Assembly: GCF_009295825.1 (NCBI RefSeq)
Contig: NZ_WHKF01000005.1
Location: 207,451-271,450 of the forward strand
Length of the DNA: 64,000 nucleotides
Origin: Marinifilum sp. N1E240
Lineage (GTDB): Bacteria; Bacteroidota; Bacteroidia; Bacteroidales; Marinifilaceae
Direction of reading: 5' to 3'
Notes under the pieces: generated by a model
Databases searched by the model: none
What the model was told of the DNA's origin: nothing
What the model saw: the letters and a program-made list of their open reading frames with translations, nothing else
Shown here: positions 29,516 to 37,802 of the stretch, piece by piece
How positions within the stretch are numbered: position 1 is the stretch's first letter
How the letters are laid out: each line of letters starts with the position of its first letter
Program-made: the position numbers and the translations under genes

Positions 29516-30556
29516 ATGAATTTTACAGCCCAAGATATTGCAGAATTTCTTAATGGAGAAGTAGATGGCGACGGAAATGTTGCTGTAAACAATGTATCCA
29601 GAATTGAAGAAGGCAAACCAGGTACTCTCTCTTTTTTAGCAAACCCTAAATACGAGCATTATATTTATACAACCGATTCATCAATTGTATTGGTGAATAA
29701 AGATTTTAAGGCAGAGAAAGAAATTTCGGCAACTCTGGTAAGGGTTGATGATGCTTATCAGTCTTTAGCAAAATTGCTTGAAATGTATGAGCAAAGTAAG
29801 CCTCAGAAAATAGGAATTGAAGAGCCATCGTATGTAAGTAAAACTGCAACGGTAGGCGATAAGGTTTATGTAGGTGCTTTTGCATACATTGGTACCAATG
29901 TTAAAATTGGTGAGAATGTAAAAATATATCCTCACTCTTATATTGGTGATAATGTAATTATTGGTGACAATACCATTTTAAACTCAGGAGTGAAAATTTA
30001 CGAGAACTGTAAAATTGGTTCAGATTGTATTTTCCATTCTGGCGTAGTGATAGGTGGAGATGGATTTGGATTTGCTCCGTCATCAGCCAATGACTATAAG
30101 AAAGTTCCTCAGGTAGGAAGTGTTGTTATTGAAGATCATGTTGAAATTGGTGCTAACACTTGTGTTGATAGAGCAACAATGGGAGCTACTATTATCCGTA
30201 AAGGGGTAAAGTTGGATAATCTTATTCAGGTTGCACACAATGTTGAGATTGATGAGAACACTGTGATTGCATCTCAAACAGGTATCGCAGGAAGCACTAA
30301 AATTGGTAAGAATTGTATGATTGGTGGACAAGTTGGTTTTGCCGGACATATAAGTATTACCGATGAAGTGAAAATAGCAGCTCAATCGGGACTTGGGAAA
30401 AATATTAAAAAGGTAGGTGCTGTAGTACAAGGATCGCCTGCATTTGAATTTGGTCCTTACCAAAAATCGTACGTATTGTTTAGAAATCTTCCAAAGATGA
30501 GAGAACAGTTGATCGATTTAGAGAGAAAAGTAAAACAATTAGAAGAAGAGAAATAG
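29516..30556 (+). CDS. lpxD: UDP-3-O-(3-hydroxyacyl)glucosamine N-acyltransferase
   Basis: This enzyme adds the second acyl chain in lipid A synthesis. It has 346 residues. The N-terminal uridine-binding domain covers about 1-100. A left-handed beta-helix of hexapeptide repeats runs from about 105 to 310 ([20 protein letters not shown], then [20 protein letters not shown]), including the catalytic histidine in [11 protein letters not shown]-terminal coiled helix ([17 protein letters not shown]) ends the protein. I start at ATG 29516, where [16 protein letters not shown] matches the family; the frame is open 75 bases upstream but that stretch is not conserved-looking. It is the first gene of the lipid A operon here. 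Confidence 0.95.
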   Translation: MNFTAQDIAEFLNGEVDGDGNVAVNNVSRIEEGKPGTLSFLANPKYEHYIYTTDSSIVLVNKDFKAEKEISATLVRVDDAYQSLAKLLEMYEQSKPQKIGIEEPSYVSKTATVGDKVYVGAFAYIGTNVKIGENVKIYPHSYIGDNVIIGDNTILNSGVKIYENCKIGSDCIFHSGVVIGGDGFGFAPSSANDYKKVPQVGSVVIEDHVEIGANTCVDRATMGATIIRKGVKLDNLIQVAHNVEIDENTVIASQTGIAGSTKIGKNCMIGGQVGFAGHISITDEVKIAAQSGLGKNIKKVGAVVQGSPAFEFGPYQKSYVLFRNLPKMREQLIDLERKVKQLEEEK

Positions 30557-30604
30557 GGAGATTTCTCTCTGGTAACTAGTATATCAAAAATTATTGTCGA
30601 GTTT

Positions 30605-31996
30605 ATGGCAGATAAGCAGAGAACATTAGCGAAAGAATTTACATTAACAGGAAAAGGACTTCATACAGGTTTAGAGGTTTCTATTAAGTTTGTACCTGCT
30701 CCTGAAAATCACGGATATCAGTTTAAACGTGTTGATCTGGAAGGTCAACCAACTTTAGCAGCAAGTGCCGAGTACGTAGGAGATACTTCTCGAGGAACTG
30801 TTTTGCAAAAAGGCGATTTCAAAGTTCAAACAGTAGAGCATGCCTTATCGGCTTTATATGGTTTAGGTGTTGATAACTGTATGATTGAGATGAACTCTCC
30901 AGAACCTCCAATTTTAGATGGAAGTGCTAAATTTTACGTTGAAGGAATTGAAGAGGTAGGTATAGTTGAACAAGATGCTGTTCGTGAATATTACGTAGTA
31001 AAAGAAAAAATTACTTATAAGGATGAAGCTCGTGGTTCGGAAATAAGCATTCTTCCAGATAATGAATATAGCGTTGATACGATGATTTCTTTCGATTCGA
31101 AAGTGTTGAGAAATCAATTTGCCCGCTTAACATCCTTAAATGATTATAAAGATGAAATTTCAATGTGTCGTACTTTTGTTTTTGTACGCGAATTGGAGTT
31201 TTTATTGAATAACAATTTGGTGAAAGGTGGAGATTTGGATAATGCCATTGTGATCATGGATCAACCAATGGAACAAAAAGAGCTTGACCGAATTGCAGAT
31301 TTATTTGATCACACCAGAGTTGAAGTGAAAGAAGGAATATTAAGTAATCTTGAACTTTACTTCGATAATGAATGTGCTCGTCATAAACTATTAGACGTGA
31401 TTGGTGATCTTGCTCTTTGTGGCAAGTTTATTAAGGGAAAAGTAATTGCAAGCTGCCCAGGTCACGGTCCAAATACCGAAATGGCAAAATTATTAATCAA
31501 ACGAATTAAAAAAGAAATGGGAAAAGATTCAGTTCCGGCTTATGACCCAAATAAAGAGCCAGTGTTAGACATTAACGGGGTAATGGGATTATTGCCTCAC
31601 CGTCCTCCTTTTTTATTGGTTGACAAAATTATAGATATTCAGGATGATAGCATCGTGGGTGTAAAAAATGTATCAATGAACGAACCTTTCTTCGTTGGTC
31701 ATTTCCCAGGAGAACCAGTTATGCCGGGTGTATTAATGGTAGAAGCTATGGCTCAATGTGGTGGAATTTTAGTTCTTAGCCAGGTTGAAGATCCTGAAAA
31801 TTATGGTACTTATTTCTTGACTCAGAATAACATTAAGTTTAGAAAGAAAGTAGTTCCTGGTGATACTTTAATTTTTAAATTAAAGTTCTTATCTCCAATT
31901 CGTAGGGGAGTTGCTAACATGCGCGGTTTAGCTTTTGTTGGTGATACTATTGTTGCCGAAGGTGAGTTTATGGCTCAGATCGCAAAGAAAAAATAA
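30605..31996 (+). CDS. lpxC-fabZ: Bifunctional UDP-3-O-acyl-N-acetylglucosamine deacetylase / 3-hydroxyacyl-ACP dehydratase
   Basis: A 463-residue fusion. Residues 1-305 are LpxC, the committed deacetylase of lipid A synthesis; the zinc ligands H79, H260 and D264 are in VEHALSAL and HKLLDVIGDLAL. Residues ~320-463 are FabZ, the dehydratase of fatty acid elongation, starting at GLLPHRPPFLLVDKI; catalytic H366 and E380 are in HFPGEPVMPGVLMVEAMAQ. The fusion is characteristic of Bacteroidota and joins the two enzymes that compete for the 3-hydroxyacyl-ACP pool. It starts 48 bases after lpxD and is followed by lpxA. Confidence 0.97.
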   Translation: MADKQRTLAKEFTLTGKGLHTGLEVSIKFVPAPENHGYQFKRVDLEGQPTLAASAEYVGDTSRGTVLQKGDFKVQTVEHALSALYGLGVDNCMIEMNSPEPPILDGSAKFYVEGIEEVGIVEQDAVREYYVVKEKITYKDEARGSEISILPDNEYSVDTMISFDSKVLRNQFARLTSLNDYKDEISMCRTFVFVRELEFLLNNNLVKGGDLDNAIVIMDQPMEQKELDRIADLFDHTRVEVKEGILSNLELYFDNECARHKLLDVIGDLALCGKFIKGKVIASCPGHGPNTEMAKLLIKRIKKEMGKDSVPAYDPNKEPVLDINGVMGLLPHRPPFLLVDKIIDIQDDSIVGVKNVSMNEPFFVGHFPGEPVMPGVLMVEAMAQCGGILVLSQVEDPENYGTYFLTQNNIKFRKKVVPGDTLIFKLKFLSPIRRGVANMRGLAFVGDTIVAEGEFMAQIAKKK

Positions 31997-32061
31997 GAAT
32001 TTTTAACTACTACCTTGCATAATCTTCATTGAGGATTATCTAGTAAAGAAAATAGATTAAA

Positions 32062-32844
32062 ATGAAGCAACCGTTAGCATATGTACATCCAGAGGCAAAA
32101 ATCGCAGATAATGTTGTGATAGAGCCGTTTGTTACTATTGACAAAGATGTTGTAATTGAAGAAGGTACTCGTATTGGTTCTAATGCTACCATTATGGAGG
32201 GAACTCGTATTGGTAAAAACTGTAATGTTTTTCCAGGAGCTGTAATTGGAGCAACCCCGCAGGATTTAAAATTCCGTGGTGAAAAAACAACTGTTGAAAT
32301 TGGTAACAACACAACAATTCGCGAGTGTGTAACCATTAATAGAGGAACTGCTGCAAAAGGTAAAACAATTGTTGGTGATAATTGTTTGTTAATGGCATAC
32401 GTTCATGTTGCACATGATAGCGTTGTTGGAAACAATTGTATTATTGGTAATGCTACTCAAATAGCAGGTGAAGTTGTAATCGACGATTTTGCTATTTTAA
32501 GTGGGTTAGTTGCTATTCACCAATTTGTTCACATTGGTTCTCATGTTATGGTTTCAGGAGGTTCTTTAGTTCGTAAAGATATTCCACCATTCGTGAAGGC
32601 TGGTCGTGAGCCGGTTTCATATATTGGTGTAAACTCAATTGGTTTGCGTCGTCGTGAATTCGGAAATGAAAAAATTCGTGAAATTCAGGATGTATATCGT
32701 TACTTGTACCAAAAAGGTATGAATAACTTTACAGCATTGGAAGCTATTGAGGCCGAAATGCCAGCTTCACCTGAGCGTGATGAAATTATTCTGTTTGTGA
32801 AGAACTCTAAGCGTGGTATCATGAGAGGATACTTCCCAGAGTAA
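32062..32844 (+). CDS. lpxA: Acyl-ACP--UDP-N-acetylglucosamine O-acyltransferase
   Basis: The first enzyme of lipid A synthesis, 260 residues. Hexapeptide repeats form the beta-helix from about residue 10 to 185 (NVVIEPFVTIDKDVVIEEGT and onward). The catalytic histidine lies in LLMAYVHVAHDSVVGN. The C-terminal helical part begins with SIGLRRREFGNEKIREIQ and contributes to acyl chain binding. It closes the lpxD-lpxC/fabZ-lpxA operon before a strong terminator. Confidence 0.96.
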   Translation: MKQPLAYVHPEAKIADNVVIEPFVTIDKDVVIEEGTRIGSNATIMEGTRIGKNCNVFPGAVIGATPQDLKFRGEKTTVEIGNNTTIRECVTINRGTAAKGKTIVGDNCLLMAYVHVAHDSVVGNNCIIGNATQIAGEVVIDDFAILSGLVAIHQFVHIGSHVMVSGGSLVRKDIPPFVKAGREPVSYIGVNSIGLRRREFGNEKIREIQDVYRYLYQKGMNNFTALEAIEAEMPASPERDEIILFVKNSKRGIMRGYFPE

Positions 32845-32865
32845 ACACAATTCAACTAGGATATG

Positions 32866-32903
32866 AAAAAAGTGAGATCTTCGAAAGAGAATCTCACTTT
32901 TTT
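32866..32903 (+). terminator. Intrinsic terminator after lpxA
   Basis: AAAAAGTGAGAT and ATCTCACTTTTT pair around a ~14-base loop that itself contains TCGAAAGA, followed by further T. Confidence 0.88.
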
Positions 32904-32990
32904 TGTTTTTAAGCATTTTATAGAGAGCCACAATAAAATATTGATTCTGTTAATTTAAATAATATTGTTAATTTAATGAATGTTTTTTGC

Positions 32991-33071
32991 ACCACGAAGT
33001 GGTAGCTTATTTCAGCCCAAAGTAAGGCTTTGGGGTAATTAATAATTGGAATGGGTTCGCCCTGAAAGGGC
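32991..33071. repeat. Cluster of small palindromes upstream of the RAYT-like pseudogene
   Basis: Three palindromes: ACCAC-GAA-GTGGT at 32991-33003, CCCAAAG-N5-CTTTGGG at 33016-33034, and GCCCT-GAA-AGGGC at 33059-33071. Two of the three have a 5-bp stem and 3-base loop. The last is the exact reverse complement of the first palindrome after the transposase gene. Confidence 0.75.
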
Positions 33072-33089
33072 ACTTTAATCTTTATTAAT

Positions 33090-33544
33090 ATGGCACAATC
33101 ATTATCGAAACTATTTGTACACATTATTTTTCATGTGAAAAATAATTCAATCAAAATCAAAAGGAAAATCGTGCAGAACTTTATGCTTATATGGGTGCTG
33201 TAATTAAGGATAATGGTTCTATTCCAATAATAATTAATGGGGTTGAAGATCATGTTCACGTTCTTTGTGTGATGTCAAAAAATATTGCTCTTGCAAAATT
33301 AGTAGAAGAGATTAAAAGACACAGTAGTCGTTGGATTAAAACTAAAGGGATCAATTATTCAAAGTTTGCATGGCAGGCTGGTTATGCTGGTTTTTCTGTA
33401 AGTTCCTCTTTACATGAAAAAACAAAATTGTATATTAAAAATCAGGAAGCACATCATCAAAAATTGAGTTTCAAAGATGAATACCTTTTGTTTTTGAAGG
33501 AATATGGCATTGAGTATAAGGAAGAATATATATGGAGTGATTAA
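33090..33544 (+). pseudogene. RAYT/IS200-type Y1 transposase, frameshifted
   Basis: A REP-associated tyrosine transposase-like gene. ATG 33090 opens MAQSLSKLFVHIIFHVKNNS, the family's normal N-terminus, but the frame stops after about 33 codons. The rest continues one frame over as ENRAELYAYMGAVIKDNGSI to the stop at 33544. One missing A in the AAAA run near 33159-33162 explains the break; with it the protein would be 151 residues, the usual size. The HUH motif (DHVHVL) and the catalytic tyrosine region (YIKNQEAHH) are intact in the second part. Palindromes flank it on both sides. A programmed frameshift is not favoured, because the local codons do not allow a good -1 slip. Confidence 0.8.
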
Positions 33545-33554
33545 TGATTGAATT

Positions 33555-33750
33555 GCCCTTTCAGGGCGAGGATATTGATGATGGATATCCAAAGGTGTTA
33601 CCTTTGGCTGAATTAAATCAGACTTTCAGTCTGAATGTTGAGATTCTATTTAAACATGATTTATGAACGCCACAACGTGGCAATTTACTTCATTCAAAAG
33701 CAGCGCTTTGAGGTGAATGAGAAACGGAATAAGAATCGTCCTGTAAGGAC
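33555..33750. repeat. Cluster of small palindromes downstream of the RAYT-like pseudogene
   Basis: Five clear palindromes: GCCCT-TTC-AGGGC at 33555-33567, CCAAAGG-N5-CCTTTGG at 33589-33607, CAGACT-TTC-AGTCTG at 33619-33633, GCCAC-AAC-GTGGC at 33669-33681 and GTCCT-GTA-AGGAC at 33738-33750. A looser CATTCA...TGAATG pairing lies between the last two. Most share a 5-6 bp stem with a 3-base loop but differ in sequence. Confidence 0.75.
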
Positions 33751-33798
33751 AGTTTAAATATGAAACATTACCTGATTGACAATCAATTATTAATAAAA

Positions 33799-33840
33799 AA
33801 CCCGAGTAATTTACTCGGGTTCATGTGGGTTTTCAACCCA
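33799..33840 (-). terminator. Intrinsic terminator after thiL
   Basis: On the minus strand AACCCGAGTA and TACTCGGGTT pair around a 3-base loop and run into TTTTTATT. A second small hairpin (TGGGTT/AACCCA at 33826-33840) lies between it and the gene. Confidence 0.82.
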
Positions 33841-33865
33841 ATTATTTTTAAAAAGGATGAGGTAT

Positions 33866-34912
33866 TTAATCTTCTTTAATAGGATTCCAACCCTGAGCCT
33901 GTAATTCTATCTCTACATTATCACGTGTTACCAAATAATGACCTTTCGATGCTTCGGTAATGTGACCAATTACTTTCACATCTTCAATTTTTTCAATATC
34001 GTCGAATTTATCCAAAGGAACGGTGAATAACAGCTCATAATCTTCTCCACCATTAAGCGAAAAGGTACTGTAGTTCATATTTAGCTCTTCAGCCATTTTA
34101 TGAGTTGCATAGTCTACCGGAATTTTCTCTTCGTAAACCTGGCATCCAACTTTCGATTCTTCACAAATGTGCATCAATTCCGATGACAATCCATCTGAGA
34201 TATCAATCATTGATGTAGGGACAATTTTTGCCTCTTTTAGTCTTTCGTAGATATCTTTTCTGGCTTCAGGTTTTAATTGACGCTCCAAAATGTAATCGTG
34301 ACCCGATAAATCTGGTTGCATGTTTGGATTGTTATCGAAAACGCGTTTCTCGCGCTCTAGCAATTGTAATCCGGCATAAGCCGCACCTAAATTACCACTA
34401 ACACAAACCAAATCATTTACTTTAGCACCACTTCTATATGCCAATTCTTCTTCTTTGGCTTCACCAATAGCAGTTACCGAAATACACATTCCTGTTAGTG
34501 ATGATGTAGTGTCTCCACCTACCAAATCAACATCGTAATTCTCACAAGCCAAACGGATACCATCATAAATTTCATCTAAAGCTTCAACGGTAAATCGTTT
34601 AGAAATAGCAATGGAAACAGTCACCTGTTTTGGACAAGCATTCATGGCATAAACATCTGATACGTTTACCGCAATAGCTTTGTATCCCAGGTGCTTTAAA
34701 GGAGTATACATTAAATCAAAATGAATTCCCTCTACCAACAAGTCAGTAGTCACAACCGTTTTTTTGTTGCTGTAATCAAGCACGGCAGCATCGTCGCCAA
34801 CACCAACATTGGAACTTGAGTGCTTTAACTTGATGTTTTTAGTCAGATGTTTGATTAAACCGAATTCTCCCATAGAAGAAATGTCGGTTCCTTGTGCCTT
34901 GTTTTCCTGCAT
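33866..34912 (-). CDS. thiL: Thiamine-monophosphate kinase
   Basis: This enzyme phosphorylates thiamine monophosphate to thiamine diphosphate, the last step of the pathway. It has 348 residues in the PurM/ThiL-like ATP-binding fold: MGEFGLIKHLTKNI, VGVGDDAAVLDYSNKKTVVT, NVSDVYAMNACP, VGGDTTSSL and the C-terminal DISDGLSSELMHI and LNGGEDYELLFTVP. The glycine- and aspartate-rich loops that bind Mg-ATP are all present. I start at ATG 34912; a TTG 36 bases upstream extends the frame without added support. It appears monocistronic, with an intergenic gap before the peptide-system genes upstream on the same strand. Confidence 0.95.
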   Translation of the reverse strand: MQENKAQGTDISSMGEFGLIKHLTKNIKLKHSSSNVGVGDDAAVLDYSNKKTVVTTDLLVEGIHFDLMYTPLKHLGYKAIAVNVSDVYAMNACPKQVTVSIAISKRFTVEALDEIYDGIRLACENYDVDLVGGDTTSSLTGMCISVTAIGEAKEEELAYRSGAKVNDLVCVSGNLGAAYAGLQLLEREKRVFDNNPNMQPDLSGHDYILERQLKPEARKDIYERLKEAKIVPTSMIDISDGLSSELMHICEESKVGCQVYEEKIPVDYATHKMAEELNMNYSTFSLNGGEDYELLFTVPLDKFDDIEKIEDVKVIGHITEASKGHYLVTRDNVEIELQAQGWNPIKED

Positions 34913-35027
34913 AATAAGCTGATATCTAAATTTAGAATTTGCCTGCAAAGGTAGAAAAAATATTAAACCCTACAGGAATTATTAACCTGTTAGGTTTTGA
35001 CTACCAGATATGAAAAAATAATTTTAA

Positions 35028-35567
35028 TTATCTAATTCTTGCAGCACGAGTATATTTAATCAATGTACGAGCTGTTACTGCTCCATCAAAATGTTGCACG
35101 AATTGTTTATGCTTGTCGAAAATGAAAACACAAGGAAGTGATTTGGAACCAAAAGTTTCTTCAAACTCATTGTTCTCATATCTCAAAACAGTAAGGTTCA
35201 ATTTTTCTCTTAGCTTGTTTTTCTTCATGAAGATGTTTATGTTTTTTATTTCATCTTTGGTAACAAACAAGAGTTGGAAGTCATTGTACTCTTTGGAATA
35301 GTGACTCATAATTTTAGCTTCCTCGTGACAATAGGGGCAAAAATTACCAAAGTGAACCACAACAATAGGTTTATCTTTTTCTAAGTTGACATTGGAAAAT
35401 GAGTTTCCTAATGTGTCTTGAAAATTGAATTCGGGCAAATAGGTAAGCCCCACTTTAGCTTCCTGCTTTAATTGTTTTTCTTTTTTATCCTTTTGTTTCT
35501 TAATAATAGTAACACTTGTAATTGTTAAGATTACGATTATAAAGATTGCAGCTAATTTTCTATTCAT
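35028..35567 (-). CDS. Membrane-anchored thioredoxin-like protein, copy 1 of 2 (CPYC)
   Basis: A 179-residue protein with an N-terminal membrane anchor (about residues 6-22), a lysine-rich linker, and a thioredoxin/TlpA-like domain facing the periplasm. The active-site pair is C77-PY-C80 in HFGNFCPYCHEEAKI. The cis-proline loop is in KSLPCVFIF. It is a paralog of the protein at 46663-47199; both end in a shared ARTLIKYTRAA-type tail not usual for TlpA. It follows the ~5-TM protein gene by 12 bases and ends the operon that begins with three surface-protein paralogs. A role in forming or reducing disulfides of the two-cysteine peptides in this region is inference. Confidence 0.85.
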   Translation of the reverse strand: MNRKLAAIFIIVILTITSVTIIKKQKDKKEKQLKQEAKVGLTYLPEFNFQDTLGNSFSNVNLEKDKPIVVVHFGNFCPYCHEEAKIMSHYSKEYNDFQLLFVTKDEIKNINIFMKKNKLREKLNLTVLRYENNEFEETFGSKSLPCVFIFDKHKQFVQHFDGAVTARTLIKYTRAARIR

Positions 35568-35579
35568 GATTTATTTGTA

Positions 35580-36359
35580 TTAAAAAGAGAGATCAATAAC
35601 AGGAATATTTAGATTTATAGCGAAGATAATATCTCTAACATAAGGCCAAATTATTAAAGAAAAAAGAATTGGAATAAGTGTCATTTTTGTTAATGCCTTA
35701 AATGCAAGCTTTTCTGATATTTTAATAAACAATGGAATTAAACCAAGCATTAGCAGTAATTGTATATCAATAAAACTAAAGAAAGAATTATACCAATTGT
35801 ACTTTTCAGGAGTAGTAAGAAAGGATTGAATAGAAGGGTTGATATACATGTAAAATTTTTCTAAACTTTCTAAGTCATAATCAGTTTGTATCAATCCAAA
35901 CCATATGGATGCCGCAACATTTTTTAACGGAATAATAAAATAAGCAATAAGTGTTACTTTAAGGATAATGCCATATTTTATTTGGGAATAAGAAGATGTT
36001 AACCGAAAAGTAAGATAAATAAACAATGCCAATAGTAGGCAATAGATTATAATACTCGTAACACTATCAGCAAAAAAATATAACGCATCGCTTAAATACT
36101 CAGATTTTGCATCTTCATCTTTTACTTCTTCTAAAGCAATTTCAGCTAAATCATCTTTAAAATCAGCCATTAAGTCATCATGTTCGTTGTAAACTTCAGC
36201 TTCCTGTTGTGTTTGCATTTTTGTATTATATCTTTCATTTACCTGCTTTGTGTCAATAAAATCGTACATGACAAAATCAGAGAAAATACCAAATAGCAGT
36301 AGCGCGATAATTAGATATAGATTCTTTATTTTTAATAGTAACGATAAGAATTTTTGCAT
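35580..36359 (-). CDS. Polytopic membrane protein of unknown function, copy 1 of 2
   Basis: A 259-residue inner-membrane protein with about five membrane helices (near residues 14-33, 95-120, 128-155, 195-215 and 228-250). A highly acidic loop containing YNEHDDLMADFKDDLAEI lies between helices 1 and 2. It matches the 240-residue protein at 47209-47931 in layout and in the acidic loop (YNDEYDEYIADFEEDLKEI there). I do not recognise a named family. Both copies sit directly upstream of a thioredoxin-like gene, so the pair probably works together, perhaps as an electron or substrate partner; that is inference. Only 4 bases separate it from the surface-protein gene before it. Confidence 0.72.
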   Translation of the reverse strand: MQKFLSLLLKIKNLYLIIALLLFGIFSDFVMYDFIDTKQVNERYNTKMQTQQEAEVYNEHDDLMADFKDDLAEIALEEVKDEDAKSEYLSDALYFFADSVTSIIIYCLLLALFIYLTFRLTSSYSQIKYGIILKVTLIAYFIIPLKNVAASIWFGLIQTDYDLESLEKFYMYINPSIQSFLTTPEKYNWYNSFFSFIDIQLLLMLGLIPLFIKISEKLAFKALTKMTLIPILFSLIIWPYVRDIIFAINLNIPVIDLSF

Positions 36360-36363
36360 GGCT

Positions 36364-37788
36364 TTATTTTTTTAGAAGTTCTTGTTGAAGGTTTTTCTTT
36401 AGATTTTCTTGTTCTGTGGTAGGGAGCATAATGGAGTACTTGTCCCAAAACTCTTTATTGTATGGTAACTTTTCGTAATGATCACCTTTCCAATTCAATT
36501 GGTTCAATTGTGTGTTAACAACATTCTGATCGTTGATGATTTCAGTATTCACCAATTCCTGAATGAAACGATCTGACATGTTGTTGTAATCTTTACGTCT
36601 AGAATAAAGATAGCTGAGGTAGAGTTTGTTATTGTATTCTTTAAATTTAATTTTGAACAAGTAGAAATAATAGAATTTTCCTTTAAATCCTCCGTGGCGT
36701 TCACCTCTAAATCGATATCCTTTATTTTTAGGATTGTTGATATAGCCATAATCCATACTTAAAAAGGCATAATCTTTTACTCTAACATAGCTTACCCCAA
36801 TTGGTATAAAACTATTTTTTTGTTTTTCTAGTCCAGGGTAGTTCTTATTGGGCAGTATTTTTATTTTATAAGTTGCTTCACCATTGTAAAGTACAATGGT
36901 ATCCAATTTGAACCGATGTCTTTTCATGAAGGTTTTACTAATTAATGGACCACCATTAACAAACCATGGATTCACTTTCTTGGAACCTCTTCTTTTGTCT
37001 TTTTGTGCAGCACGAATCATATTTGTACAAGTGAAAAATTTAGAAAATGAGGCTTTGTTGTTATCGAAAGCATTAATAAGGTGCTCTTGAATGATCGGAT
37101 CTTTGTGTGAAGAATTCTTTGTAAGAGTGCTATCGGAGAGCATTTTTTTCTTTTTGTTTAGCCTTAGATAATAACTCAGAAGAAAATTATAATCTTGATG
37201 TCTACTATCTAAACTCGATTGCAATTCATCAATATTGAATTTGCACTCTTCAATTTTGTGAGATATACCCGGATCGTAAATACTAACTGCAGCTTCAATC
37301 AACCGGTTTATGCTGGTTTTGTTGCCATGAGATTGACGAAAATAATATTTGCCAATATGAGGCTGGTTATCCAGTAAATTAGGCAATTCGTTAATGGCAT
37401 TGGCAAATATCTGTTTGGCATCTTTTAGTATCTCTTGCTTGCCAACAATAATTTCTTGCAATTGGTACGATTGTTTTGCAAGTCTAAGCACAGGAACGGC
37501 TCCATTTTTTTGTATTCGTAAAAGGGAATCTATATCGTACTTCTGACTTTTGTAACCAATACATGATATAAAGATTTGTTGGTTCGTATCATCAACAGGC
37601 AAAGCCAATTCAAAATCACCATTGGCATTACTAATGGTGCCTAGACTTGTTCCTTTTAGTACCACACTGGCATAGGAAATTGGTTCTTTATCGGAACTGG
37701 CAATGTTTGCTTTTAATTTGTTTTGACTGAAAAGTGAAAATGGCGCCATAAATAGTGTGCACAGTATTATTATAACTATTGGTTTCAT
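36364..37788 (-). CDS. Exported protein with carboxypeptidase-regulatory-like domain, paralog 1
   Basis: One of six related exported proteins in this region; 474 residues. The signal peptide covers about 1-21 (ends FSLFSQ). Residues ~24-110 form a carboxypeptidase-regulatory-like beta-sandwich (PISYASVVLKGTSLGTISNA). The family-specific part follows: GKYYFRQSHGNKTSINRLIE near 145, YDPGI, a lysine-rich middle, FKLDTIVLYNGEATYKIKIL, and a C-terminal EFWDKYSIMLPT. It is most like the paralog at 50112-51665. There is no TonB-dependent barrel. It lies 14 bases from paralog 2 and 4 bases from the membrane protein gene, so it is co-transcribed with both. Function is unknown; receptor, processing or immunity roles are all possible. 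Confidence 0.75.
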   Translation of the reverse strand: MKPIVIIILCTLFMAPFSLFSQNKLKANIASSDKEPISYASVVLKGTSLGTISNANGDFELALPVDDTNQQIFISCIGYKSQKYDIDSLLRIQKNGAVPVLRLAKQSYQLQEIIVGKQEILKDAKQIFANAINELPNLLDNQPHIGKYYFRQSHGNKTSINRLIEAAVSIYDPGISHKIEECKFNIDELQSSLDSRHQDYNFLLSYYLRLNKKKKMLSDSTLTKNSSHKDPIIQEHLINAFDNNKASFSKFFTCTNMIRAAQKDKRRGSKKVNPWFVNGGPLISKTFMKRHRFKLDTIVLYNGEATYKIKILPNKNYPGLEKQKNSFIPIGVSYVRVKDYAFLSMDYGYINNPKNKGYRFRGERHGGFKGKFYYFYLFKIKFKEYNNKLYLSYLYSRRKDYNNMSDRFIQELVNTEIINDQNVVNTQLNQLNWKGDHYEKLPYNKEFWDKYSIMLPTTEQENLKKNLQQELLKK

Positions 37789-37802
37789 CTGGCAGGATTT
37801 AA

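Noticed and set aside
33140..33170. Programmed -1 frameshift in the RAYT-like gene
   Set aside because: The overlap offers only CAAAAGG with a mismatched first-position slip and no clear stimulatory structure; a lost A in an A-run explains it more simply.
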